Shown: positions 49,739-62,400 of the stretch, piece after piece | Numbering within the stretch: the stretch's first letter is position 1 | Layout: each line of letters opens with the position of its first letter | Origin: Eukaryota sp. TZLM1-RC | Taxonomy: Eukaryota; Metamonada: BaSk clade | NCBI GenBank assembly: GCA_040285825.1 | Contig: JAUPSS010000002.1 | Location: 1,426,001-1,490,000 of the forward strand | Direction: 5' to 3' | Length of the DNA stretch: 64,000 bases | Notes under the pieces: model-generated | Database searches by the model: none | The model's input: the letters and a program-made list of their open reading frames with translations, nothing else | What the model was told of the DNA's origin: nothing | Translations under genes and position numbers: made by a program

Positions 49739-51274
49739 ATGAGACAACAGATTTACTCTATATTTCCACATCTACATCTCCAGTGCCTTTTGAAATTGAG
49801 ATTAATCTCAAAGTCGGTCCAAACAGATGTACAACACTATCTTGAGCAACGAACCTCTTTTGACATGGGAGTTGACAGAATACCTGTAAACAAAGCCTCG
49901 TTTGTCGTTTCACTGATGCCTAACCTTCAATCCCTGGAATTGGGCTTGCAACCTGTCAATTTTTTTAGTGTTGAATCAAAGTCATTCGTCACCAAAGACC
50001 GCTTGCCTTTCGCTTCCAACATTCCTCCACGCAATGAGTTTTTTGTATGTGATCTCGATATTTCTGAGTATCACCACCAAGTCACCAACCTGGGAGTGGA
50101 TGTTACACTTCTATCCACACTATTTGGAACTCCAAAGCAGCTGCTGGCTGTTCACATGAGACCTCCTCTTCATTCCCCTTCATTTGCCTGCACTCGTCTA
50201 TTTCTCAACGTACCTTCAAGTCAGAATGCTTATGTTCGCCCTTTGCTGGAAATCGTCCCTAATGTAACTGAGTTACATGTCACTGGTGGAGTTCTTGATG
50301 ACCCCCATGCCTTTGCAAGCATGTCTGTCGCCCTCAAGGGCTTTCATTTACAGAAGTTTAGTATTATGGAACCCGCTACACTCTGTGCTATGTATCACCT
50401 TCCCTCTTTACTATCGTCTCTCCCCGTCTCTTCTTTACATTTATGTATGAAAGATGTACAGATAGAACCAAGCTTGATACCCCCAGATACGAACATTAGC
50501 ATTTTCGAGCTGTCATTAACCTCACCAGCTCCGCGAACTATCGAACGCCTTCCTCGAAACGTTCAAAAACTTGGCATCACTAACATTGTTGATGGTGTTG
50601 TGAGTGAAATACCTCCTTGTTGTCGGGAAGTTTATCTTGGCATCAGAAGTGATCACTCTATCAGCAGGCTTCCACATAATGCACAATGGGACACCTTTGT
50701 TGTTACAGGAGATCCCTCTTCTCTGACACCATTACCATTCATCCAAGAACTTCCCCATTGTCTTTATAGCTTAGTGCTATGTGATGTAGAAGTTCTTAAC
50801 CACACACTGTTCGAAGTTGCAGATTGCTGTCCCTATTTGGGATTTCTATCCATCCGACAATGCTGTGATGTGCAGCATAACTTATTTGGTGGAATAATTG
50901 CCTGTGTTTCCAACATTAAAACCTTGAAGTACCTAGAATTGGATAATGCAGTAATTTGTCAAACATCATTGGCGACGTCCCCTTATCCTTCAAGTGAGTT
51001 GAGAATGCTAAAAGACCTTTCATTTAATCAATGCCATGGTTCCTTTTCTCTGTTGGAAGCGCTCTTGCCACTCTGTACAGCTTTATCTGACTTATATTTG
51101 GTGAATTGTACTGATGATGCCTTATCTGGTATAATTGGAACCCTTTTACTTCAACAGCCTTTGGTAAGAATTGTTTTGAAGGGATTCAAGCATCACTCAT
51201 CTATCAATATGCCTGCTTTCGTTGGGAGTGTTGTCAAAAAGTGTGAGTTTGTGGATATTGTACCTTTAGATTGA
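49739..51274 (+). CDS. F-box/leucine-rich-repeat-like protein
   Basis: A 511-residue protein. Residues 1-40 (QIYSIFPHLHLQCLLKLRLISKSVQTDV) look like a reduced F-box: hydrophobic helix pairs with the L-x-x-L-R-x-x-S/C-K pattern that binds Skp1. The remainder has irregular leucine-rich segments (LQSLELGLQPV, VTELHVTGGV, KTLKYLELDNAV, CTALSDLYLVNC) of the kind that pick substrates in SCF ubiquitin ligases. The F-box lacks its usual opening LPxE, so the call is tentative. Divergent from the type II membrane protein gene. Confidence 0.6.
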   Translation: MRQQIYSIFPHLHLQCLLKLRLISKSVQTDVQHYLEQRTSFDMGVDRIPVNKASFVVSLMPNLQSLELGLQPVNFFSVESKSFVTKDRLPFASNIPPRNEFFVCDLDISEYHHQVTNLGVDVTLLSTLFGTPKQLLAVHMRPPLHSPSFACTRLFLNVPSSQNAYVRPLLEIVPNVTELHVTGGVLDDPHAFASMSVALKGFHLQKFSIMEPATLCAMYHLPSLLSSLPVSSLHLCMKDVQIEPSLIPPDTNISIFELSLTSPAPRTIERLPRNVQKLGITNIVDGVVSEIPPCCREVYLGIRSDHSISRLPHNAQWDTFVVTGDPSSLTPLPFIQELPHCLYSLVLCDVEVLNHTLFEVADCCPYLGFLSIRQCCDVQHNLFGGIIACVSNIKTLKYLELDNAVICQTSLATSPYPSSELRMLKDLSFNQCHGSFSLLEALLPLCTALSDLYLVNCTDDALSGIIGTLLLQQPLVRIVLKGFKHHSSINMPAFVGSVVKKCEFVDIVPLD

Positions 51275-51829
51275 TTTCTTCATTGATAAATACTTGTTTT
51301 TGTTTCTTTCAATTCATAGATTTTGCTGATTGGTGATAACAACAATGATATTTGAGATTTAAGTGTTACTCTACGACAGAATCAGTGGTCAACACGCTCA
51401 AACAACCCGTCTTGTTCTAATTACAATACTTTGCTTTGAATGCTCCACTGTTTTTCAGAAATTTACATCTGACTTTAAGTCTATCAGTATAATAAACGCT
51501 CATACAACAGATCAGGCCATTAAGAGACTTGAGTGGCGATTTTCAGTAGCTTAAGTAGTTCTGTTTCAGACACATTGAAGAAAGTGAAAATTGTCTATTC
51601 AAATACAAATTCAATCATTTGATGGAATTGGCCGATTACGTTTGAGATTACTGATTGATGATCCACCCGAACACGCAGTTTCTGAGGTCAAAAATGGTTG
51701 TTGAAAAAGCACCGAAGCACCAAAGGCAAATACTTTCCCAAAATTAACAACCAAATATCGATGTAACTGCTGCAATGTTTCACAAATTCCGTTTTTGCTA
51801 ACTTTTCAATTGATCTTAAGAAAGTAGCT
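51275..51829. other. Intergenic, no supported gene
   Basis: About 550 bp. A 63-codon plus-strand frame (51363-51554) has no feature I can support. Confidence 0.4.
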
Positions 51830-52012
51830 CAAGTTGTCTCATCTCCTAGATTCCAAATGTTTATGGTTAATTGTTAAATGACCATCAATGGACAACTGCC
51901 CTGAGGATGAGGTGTTTTCTGTGGCCATGCGGTGTGCCAAATGATTTGATTTGTCGTTGTGGTCAGCTTATTATTTTGAATGTTGGCGCCCTTAGGCTTA
52001 TATCATATGAAT
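51830..52012 (+). mobile_element. Family-B retroelement fragment
   Basis: The frame at 51908-52012 reads MRCFLWPCGVPNDLICRCG, nearly the RLE-B zinc-knuckle start. Upstream, the other frame reads LLNDHQWTTALRM. After CRCG the sequence departs from the family. It is an internal scrap without 3' end. Confidence 0.75.
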
Positions 52013-52199
52013 AGTAAATAAATCAGGCTTTTCTTTATTACAATAGATTTTAGGCAACAATAATTATTGACCATTTTAAAATCAAAGATATACACAAATA
52101 ACCTCAGCACTCAACAAGAAACCAGCAAACCAGATATCTTCTTTATATCAGACATCTTCCAGAAAACTTTGACCTTACTCATTCACTACCTAATATGTA

Positions 52200-53435
52200 G
52201 CAACAGGATATATACACACAACAACATACATCTACAAAAAAAAGAAGGACGAGGAGGAAACAAACCCGGATCCCACCTCCCCCTTCAAGAAAGAAAGAAG
52301 AAGTTGAAAAAGAGGACGAGGTCCCTCCTTCTTCAGACGAGAAAGAGGCAACGAGAACGGACCCGGCTCCTTCTCCCCTCAAAAGAAAAGAAGAAACAGA
52401 TGAGGTAACGAGAACGGACCTGGCTCCCTCTCCCCTCAAGAATAAAGGATTGTCCACGGAGGCAGAGAGAACCGACCCGGCTCCTTTTCCCCTCCCAAAC
52501 ATAGAATCTGTCACAAAGGTAACGGATGGAAATTCCACCTTAGACACGTCTTCTTCACTAGGAGAGTATGAAAAAATTCAATCTCAACTAGATGAGATGG
52601 AAAATGAAGACGACTCATTTGAGGGATTCTATCAGCTTTTAAGAGAGGACGCGGAAGCCTACCTCGAGCCTATAGATTTCTGTCTGTTCGAGCAGCTTCC
52701 TACTTTATGGAGCACCATTCCAAAACGAGGCAGAAACGTTGATTTCCAGACCTTCGATATGGTCGAAATACCCAAAGGGTATTAGAAATTTCCCTTAACG
52801 AGAGGAATGAGCTCATTAAAGCTCTAGACAAATCAAGTAGAGAGACGTTCAGACGCAACGCAGTGCGTCGTCCGAAATTCTTTGGTGAGGACAAGAAGAT
52901 TAAAGAGATAATGACCCTTCCCATCAACGATAGATTGGATTGGAAGGCCTCTCATTTAGACCACCATGGCAGAAGAATAAGGTTTCTCTCCATCGAGCAG
53001 AGAAGTAGGACCGACTCAGAACACATCCAAATTGCTTGCCTGGTTTGATTCCAATTTCGATACGGAAATTTATAGTTACACGGAGTTAACAGAGGGTGCT
53101 CCCACATATTTGCGGGAATTCATGGAGCAGGAAGACAGTAGTAATCCGGACAACCTTGAACCAGTAACACCCTGGTTCGACGCAGACGCTTTGAACAATA
53201 TTCATACGGAACGATTATCTGTATCCACGTATTGGAGCCGTCCCAACAACTACGTACAACAACACGGTAACTCGTTCACGAAACAACGAGATTGCAGACA
53301 ATGGTTAACGGAAAGATCCATCCACATTTCTCCACCTTCCACAATTACCTGTTGTGGCTCCCCTAATTTCAGAAAAAAATCAACCTATACAGGTCAGCTC
53401 TATAGACAGCATTCCCGAACACGTTCCAACAGTGA
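52200..53435 (+). pseudogene. Founder gene of the tandem array, frameshifted, unknown family
   Basis: A gene-like region without a clear start. The N-terminal part (about 52225-52790) is charged and repetitive, with three imperfect TRTDPAPSPLK-type repeats, followed by acidic EKIQSQLDEMENEDDSFEGF. After a frame change come RPKFFGEDKKIKEIMTLP and LDWKASHLDHHGRRIRFLS. A second change gives EIYSYTELTEGAPTYLREF, and a third leads into VSSIDSIPEHVPTVNVPV, which runs into array unit 1. The overall look (charged N-terminus, no enzymatic motif) would fit a retroelement gag-like or structural protein, but I recognise no family. Presence of three breaks shows it is not a single working gene. Confidence 0.45.
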
Positions 53436-56400
53436 ACGTCCCGGTACCTGTAGTAAGACAAGACGTTACATCTCAGGAAGAAACAACTTTTTCTCAACCC
53501 ATGGAAAGCGAAATTGGAGAAGATACAGAGTTGAACGAACCAGTCGTTGGAGAAACGGCTCCTCCTCAACTTTCAGTAAGAACCTCTTCCTCTGACAGAC
53601 CCATGCGTATCGAGGACCTTCAATCCTCAAGAAGAGCTATCGACATGAGCATAGCCAGTAGCCTTCATAGACAAATTGACTCACGGTTTAAGGACATCGA
53701 CTATAAAAGACCTCGATTATCCGCTGATGACCCTATCAATAAAATGTCTATCATAGCTTTTCTTTTGAAATACCAAACTTGGGATAAATACGGGCAAAAG
53801 ATAGCTAATAAAGGCTTTAAAGCACCAGGTTAATCATATTGGACCAGAGCCTTCATGATAGCTACCCAGCTTTTCGGAGAAGGTCAAACAGAGATAACCC
53901 AAGATAGAATTAAAGATCTCCCCAAACATATACGTGACGAGATCACAAGGGACACAACTCAGCCTTTGGTAAAAATTGACCCAGCTATAACAGATAAGCT
54001 CGATACGTCCCGGTACCTGTAGTAAGACAAGACGTTACATCTCAGGAAGAAACAACTTTTTCTCAACCCATGGAAAGCGAAATTGGAGAAGATACAGAGT
54101 TGAACGAACCAGTCGTTGGAGAAACGGCTCCTCCTCAACTTTCAGTAAGAACCTCTTCCTCTGACAGACCCATGCGTATTGAGGACCTTCAATCCTCAAG
54201 AAGAGCTATCGACATGAGCATAGCCAGTAGCCTTCATAGACAAATTGACTCACGGTTTAAGGACATCGACTATAAAAGACCTCGATTATCCGCTGTTGAC
54301 CCTATCAATAAAATGTCTATCATAGCTTTTCTTTTGAAATACCAAACTTGGGATAAATACGGGCAAAAGATAGCTAATAAAGGCTTTGAAGCACCAGGTT
54401 AATCATATTGGACCAGAGCCTTCATGATAGCTACCCAGCTTTTCGGAGAAGGTCAAACAGAGATAACCCAAGATAGAATTAAAGATCTCCCCAAACATAT
54501 ACGTGACGAAATCACAAGGGACACAACTCAGCCTTTGGTAAAAATTGACCCAGCTATAACAGATAAGCTCGATACGTCCCGGTACCTGTAGTAAGACAAG
54601 ACGTTACATCTTAGGAAGAAACAACTTTTTCTCAACCCATGGAAAGCGAAATTGGAGAAGATATAGAGTTGAACGAACCAGTCGTTGGAGAAACGGCTCC
54701 TCCTCAACTTTCACTAAGAACCTCTTCTTCTGACAGACCCATGCGTATTGAGGACCTTCAATCCTCAAGAAGTGCTATCGACATGAGCATAGCCAGTAGC
54801 CTTCATAGACAAATTGACTCACGGTTTAAGGACATCGACTATAAAAGACCTCGATTATCCGCTAATGACCCTATCAATAAAATGTCTATCATAGCTTTTT
54901 CTTTTGAAATACCAAACTTGGGATAAATACGGGCAAAAGATAGCTAATAAAGGCTTTGAAGCACCAGGTTAATCATATTGGACCAGAGCCTTCATGATAG
55001 CTACCCAGCTTTTCGGAGAAGGTCAAACAGAAATAACCCAAGATAGAATTAAAGATCTCCCCAAACATATACGTGACGAGATCACAAGGGACACAACTCA
55101 GCCTTTGGTAAAAATTGACCCAGCTATAACAGATAAGCTCGATACGTCCCGGTACCTGTAGTAAGACAAGACGTTACATCTCAGGAAGAAACAATTTTTT
55201 TCTCAACCCATGGAAAGCGAAATTGGAGAAGATATAGAGTTGAACGAACCAGTCGTTGGAGAAACGGCTCCTCCTCAACTTTCAGTAAGAACCTCTTCTT
55301 CTGACAGACCCATGCGTATTGAGGACCTTCAATCCTCAAGAAGAGCTATCGACATGAGCATAGCCAGTAGCCTTCATAGACAAATGACTCACGGTTTAAG
55401 GACATCGACTATAAAAGACCTCGATTATCCGCTGATGACCCTATCAATAAAATGTCTATCATAGCTTTTCTTTTGAAATACCAAACTTGGGATAAATACG
55501 GGCAAAAGATAGCTAATAAAGGCTTTGAAGCACCAGGTTAATCATATTGGACCAGAGCCTTCATGATAGCTACCCAGCTTTTTCGGAGAAGGTCAAACAG
55601 AGATAACCCAAGATAGAATTAAAGATCTCCCCAAACATATACGTGACGAGATCACAAGGGACACAGCTCAGCCTTTGGTAAAAATTGACCCAGCTATAAC
55701 AGATAAGCTCGATACGTCCCGGTACCTGTAGTAAGACAAGACGTTACATCTCAGGAAGAAACAACTTTTTCTCAACCCATGGAAAGCGAAATTGGAGAAG
55801 ATACAGAGTTGAACGAACCAGTCGTTGGAGAAACGGCTCCTCCTCAACTTTCAGTAAGAACCTCTTCCTCTGACAGACCCATGCGTATTGAGGACCTTCA
55901 ATCCTCAAGAAGAGCTATCGACATGAGCATAGCCAGTAGCCTTCATAGACAAATTGACTCACGGTTTAAGGACATCGACTATAAAAGACCTCGATTATCC
56001 GCTGTTGACCCTATCAATAAAATGTCTATCATAGCTTTTCTTTTGAAATACCAAACTTGGGATAAATACGGGCAAAAGATAGCTAATAAAGGCTTTGAAG
56101 CACCAGGTTAATCATATTGGACCAGAGCCTTCATGATAGCTACCCAGCTTTTCGGAGAAGGTCAAACAGAGATAACCCAAGATAGAATTAAAGATCTCCC
56201 CAAACATATACGTGACGAAATCACAAGGGACACAACTCAGCCTTTGGTAAAAATTGACCCAGCTATAACAGATAAGCTCGATACGTCCCGGTACCTGTAG
56301 TAAGACAAGACGTTACATCTTAGGAAGAAACAACTTTTTCTCAACCCATGGAAAGCGAAATTGGAGAAGATATAGAGTTGAACGAACCAGTCGTTGGAGA

Positions 56401-59400
56401 AACGGCTCCTCCTCAACTTTCACTAAGAACCTCTTCTTCTGACAGACCCATGCGTATTGAGGACCTTCAATCCTCAAGAAGTGCTATCGACATGAGCATA
56501 GCCAGTAGCCTTCATAGACAAATTGACTCACGGTTTAAGGACATCGACTATAAAAGACCTCGATTATCCGCTAATGACCCTATCAATAAAATGTCTATCA
56601 TAGCTTTTCTTTTGAAATACCAAACTTGGGATAAATACGGGCAAAAGATAGCTAATAAAGGCTTTGAAGCACCAGGTTAATCATATTGGACCAGAGCCTT
56701 CATGATAGCTACCCAGCTTTTCGGAGAAGGTCAAACAGAAATAACCCAAGATAGAATTAAAGATCTCCCCAAACATATACGTGACGAGATCACAAGGGAC
56801 ACAACTCAGCCTTTGGTAAAAATTGACCCAGCTATAACAGATAAGCTCGATACGTCCCGGTACCTGTAGTAAGACAAGACGTTACATCTCAGGAAGAAAC
56901 AATTTTTTCTCAACCCATGGAAAGCGAAATTGGAGAAGATATAGAGTTGAACGAACCAGTCGTTGGAGAAACGGCTCCTCCTCAACTTTCAGTAAGAACC
57001 TCTTCTTCTGACAGACCCATGCGTATTGAGGACCTTCAATCCTCAAGAAGAGCTATCGACATGAGCATAGCCAGTAGCCTTCATAGACAAATGACTCACG
57101 GTTTAAGGACATCGACTATAAAAGACCTCGATTATCCGCTGATGACCCTATCAATAAAATGTCTATCATAGCTTTTCTTTTGAAATACCAAACTTGGGAT
57201 AAATACGGGCAAAAGATAGCTAATAAAGGCTTTGAAGCACCAGGTTAATCATATTGGACCAGAGCCTTCATGATAGCTACCCAGCTTTTCGGAGAAGGTC
57301 AAACAGAGATAACCCAAGATAGAATTAAAGATCTCCCCAAACATATACGTGACGAGATCACAAGGGACACAGCTCAGCCTTTGGTAAAAATTGACCCAGC
57401 TATAACAGATAAGCTCGATACGTCCCGGTACCTGTAGTAAGACAAGACGTTACATCTCAGGAAGAAACAACTTTTTCTCAACCCATGGAAAGCGAAATTG
57501 GAGAAGATACAGAGTTGAACGAACCAGTCGTTGGAGAAACGGCTCCTCCTCAACTTTCAGTAAGAACCTCTTCCTCTGACAGACCCATGCGTATTGAGGA
57601 CCTTCAATCCTCAAGAAGAGCTATCGACATGAGCATAGCCAGTAGCCTTCATAGACAAATTGACTCACGGTTTAAGGACATCGACTATAAAAGACCTCGA
57701 TTATCCGCTGTTGACCCTATCAATAAAATGTCTATCATAGCTTTTCTTTTGAAATACCAAACTTGGGATAAATACGGGCAAAAGATAGCTAATAAAGGCT
57801 TTGAAGCACCAGGTTAATCATATTGGACCAGAGCCTTCATGATAGCTACCCAGCTTTTCGGAGAAGGTCAAACAGAAATAACCCAAGATAGAATTAAAGA
57901 TCTCCCCAAACATATACGTGACGAGATCACAAGGGACACAACTCAGCCTTTGGTAAAAATTGACCCAGCTATAACAGATAAGCTCGATACGTCCCGGTAC
58001 CTGTAGTAAGACAAGACGTTACATCTCAGGAAGAAACAACTTTTTCTCAACCCATGGAAAGCGAAATTGGAGAAGATATAGAGTTGAACGAACCAGTCGT
58101 TGGAGAAACGGCTCCTCCTCAACTTTCAGTAAGAACCTCTTCTTCTGACAGACCCATGCGTATTGAGGACCTTCAATCCTCAAGAAGAGCTATCGACATG
58201 AGCATAGCCAGTAGCCTTCATAGACAAATGACTCACGGTTTAAGGACATCGACTATAAAAAGACCTCGATTATCCGCTGATGACCCTATCAATAAAATGT
58301 CTATCATAGCTTTTTCTTTTGAAATACCAAACTTGGGATAAATACGGGCAAAAGATAGCTAATAAAGGCTTTGAAGCACCAGGTTAATCATATTGGACCA
58401 GAGCCTTCATGATAGCTACCCAGCTTTTCGGAGAAGGTCAAACAGAGATAACCCAAGATAGAATTAAAGATCTCCCCAAACATATACGTGACGAGATCAC
58501 AAGGGACACAGCTCAGCCTTTGGTAAAAATTGACCCAGCTATAACAGATAAGCTCGATACGTCCCGGTACCTGTAGTAAGACAAGACGTTACATCTCAGG
58601 AAGAAACAACTTTTTCTCAACCCATGGAAAGCGAAATTGGAGAAAGTATAGAGTTGAACGAACCAGTCGTTGGAAAAACGGCTCCTCCTCAACTTTCAGT
58701 AAGAACCTCTTTTCTGACAGACCCATGCGTATCGAGGACCTTCAATCCTCAAGAAGAGCTATCGACATGAGCATAGCCAGTAGCCTTCATAGACAAATGA
58801 CTCACGGTTTAAGGACATCGACTATAAAAGACCTCGATTATCCGCTGATGACCCTATCAATAAAATGTCTATCATAGCTTTTCTTTTGAAATACCAAACT
58901 TGGGATAAATACGGGCAAAAGATAGCTAATAAAGGCTTTGAAGCACCAGGTTAATCATATTGGACCAGAGCCTTCATGATAGCTACCCAGCTTTTCGGAG
59001 AAGGTCAAACAGAGATGACCCAAGATAGAATTAAAGATCTCCCCAAACATATACGTGACGAAATCACAAGGGACACAACTCAGCCTTTGGTAAAAATTGA
59101 CCCAGCTATAACAGATAAGCTCGATACGTCCCGGTACCTGTAGTAAGACAAGACGTTACATCTTAGGAAGAAACAACTTTTTCTCAACCCATGGAAAGCG
59201 AAATTGGAGAAGATATAGAGTTGAACGAACCAGTCGTTGGAGAAACGGCTCCTCCTCAACTTTCACTAAGAACCTCTTCTTCTGACAGACCCATGCGTAT
59301 TGAGGACCTTCAATCCTCAAGAAGTGCTATCGACATGAGCATAGCCAGTAGCCTTCATAGACAAATTGACTCACGGTTTAAGGACATCGACTATAAAAAG

Positions 59401-62400
59401 ACCTCGATTATCCGCTAATGACCCTATCAATAAAATGTCTATCATAGCTTTTCTTTTGAAATACCAAACTTGGGATAAATACGGGCAAAGATAGCTAATA
59501 AAGGCTTTGAAGCACCAGGTTAATCATATTGGACCAGAGCCTTCATGATAGCTACCCAGCTTTTCGGAGAAGGTCAAACAGAAATAACCCAAGATAGAAT
59601 TAAAGATCTCCCCAAACATATACGTGACGAGATCACAAGGGACACAACTCAGCCTTTGGTAAATATTGACCCAGCTATAACAGATAAGCTCGATACGTCC
59701 CGGTACCTGTAGTAAGACAAGACGTTACATCTCAGGAAGAAACAACTTTTTCTCAACCCATGGAAAGCGAAATTGGAGAAGATATAGAGTTGAACGAACC
59801 AGTCGTTGGAGAAACGGCTCCTCCTCAACTTTCACTAAGAACCTCTTCTTCTGACAGACCCATGCGTATTGAGGACCTTCAATCCTCAAGAAGTGCTATC
59901 GACATGAGCATAGCCAGTAGCCTTCATAGACAAATTGACTCACGGTTTAAGGACATCGACTATAAAAGACCTCGATTATCCGCTAATGACCCTATCAATA
60001 AAATGTCTATCATAGCTTTTCTTTTGAAATACCAAACTTGGGATAAATACGGGCAAAAGATAGCTAATAAAGGCTTTGAAGCACCAGGTTAATCATATTG
60101 GACCAGAGCCTTCATGATAGCTACCCAGCTTTTCGGAGAAGGTCAAACAGAAATAACCCAAGATAGAATTAAAGATCTCCCCAAACATATACGTGACGAG
60201 ATCACAAGGGACACAACTCAGCCTTTGGTAAATATTGACCCAGCTATAACAGATAAGCTCGATACGTCCCGGTACCTGTAGTAAGACAAGACGTTACATC
60301 TCAGGAAGAAACAACTTTTTCTCAACCCATGGAAAGCGAAATTGGAGAAGATATAGAGTTGAACGAACCAGTCGTTGGAGAAACGGCTCCTCCTCAACTT
60401 TCAGTAAGAACCTCTTCTTCTGACAGACCCATGCGTATTGAGGACCTTCAATCCTCAAGAAGAGCTATCGACATGAGCATAGCCAGTAGCCTTCATAGAC
60501 AAATGACTCACGGTTTAAGGACATCGACTATAAAAGACCTCGATTATCCGCTGATGACCCTATCAATAAAATGTCTATCATAGCTTTTCTTTTGAAATAC
60601 CAAACTTGGGATAAATACGGGCAAAAGATAGCTAATAAAGGCTTTGAAGCACCAGGTTAATCATATTGGACCAGAGCCTTCATGATAGCTACCCAGCTTT
60701 TCGGAGAAGGTCAAACAGAGATAACCCAAGATAGAATTAAAGATCTCCCCAAACATATACGTGACGAGATCACAAGGGACACAACTCAGCCTTTGGTAAA
60801 AATTGACCCAGCTATAACAGATAAGCTCGATACGTCCCGGTACCTGTAGTAAGACAAGACGTTACATCTCAGGAAGAAACAACTTTTTCTCAACCCATGG
60901 AAAGCGAAATTGGAGAAGATATAGAGTTGAACGAACCAGTCGTTGGAGAAACGGCTCCTCCTCAACTTTCAGTAAGAACCTCTTCTTCTGACAGACCCAT
61001 GCGTATTGAGGACCTTCAATCCTCAAGAAGAGCTATCGACATGAGCATAGCCAGTAGCCTTCATAGACAAATTGACTCACGGTTTAAGGACATCGACTAT
61101 AAAAGACCTCGATTATCCGCTGATGACCCTATCAATAAAATGTCTATCATAGCTTTTCTTTTGAAATACCAAACTTGGGATAAATACGGGCAAAAGATAG
61201 CTAATAAAGGCTTTGAAGCACCAGGTTAATCATATTGGACCAGAGCCTTCATGATAGCTACCCAGCTTTTCGGAGAAGGTCAAACAGAGATAACCCAAGA
61301 TAGAATTAAAGATCTCCCCAAACATATACGTGACGAGATCACAAGGGACACAACTCAGCCTTTGGTAAAAATTGACCCAGCTATAACAGATAAGCTCGAT
61401 ACGTCCCGGTACCTGTAGTAAGACAAGACGTTACATCTCAGGAAGAAACAACTTTTTCTCAACCCATGGAAAGCGAAATTGGAGAAGATATAGAGTTGAA
61501 CGAACCAGTCGTTGGAGAAAACGGCTCCTCCTCAACTTTCAGTAAGAACCTCTTCTTCTGACAGACCCATGCGTATTGAGGACCTTCAATCCTCAAGAAG
61601 AGCTATCGACATGAGCATAGCCAGTAGCCTTCATAGACAAATTGACTCACGGTTTAAGGACATCGACTATAAAAGACCTCGATTATCCGCTGATGACCCT
61701 ATCAATAAAATGTCTATCATAGCTTTTCTTTTGAAATACCAAACTTGGGATAAATACGGGCAAAAGATAGCTAATAAAGGCTTTGAAGCACCAGGTTAAT
61801 CATATTGGACCAGAGCCTTCATGATAGCTACCCAGCTTTTCGGAGAAGGTCAAACAGAGATAACCCAAGATAGAATTAAAGATCTCCCCAAACATATATG
61901 TGACGAGATCACAAGGGACACAACTCAGCCTTTGGTAAAAATTGACCCAGCTATAACAGATAAGCTCGATACGTCCCGGTACCTGTAGTAAGACAAGACG
62001 TTACATCTCAGGAAGAAACAACTTTTTCTCAACCCATGGAAAGCGAAATTGGAGAAGATATAGAGTTGAACGAACCAGTCGTTGGAGAAACGGCTCCTCC
62101 TCAACTTTCAGTAAGAACCTCTTCTTCTGACAGACCCATGCGTATTGAGGACCTTCAATCCTCAAGAAGAGCTATCGACATGAGCATAGCCAGTAGCCTT
62201 CATAGACAAATTGACTCACGGTTTAAGGACATCGACTATAAAAAGACCTCGATTATCCGCTGATGACCCTATCAATAAAATGTCTATCATAGCTTTTCTT
62301 TTGAAATACCAAACTTGGGATAAATACGGGCAAAAGATAGCTAATAAAGGCTTTGAAGCACCAGGTTAATCATATTGGACCAGAGCCTTCATGATAGCTA

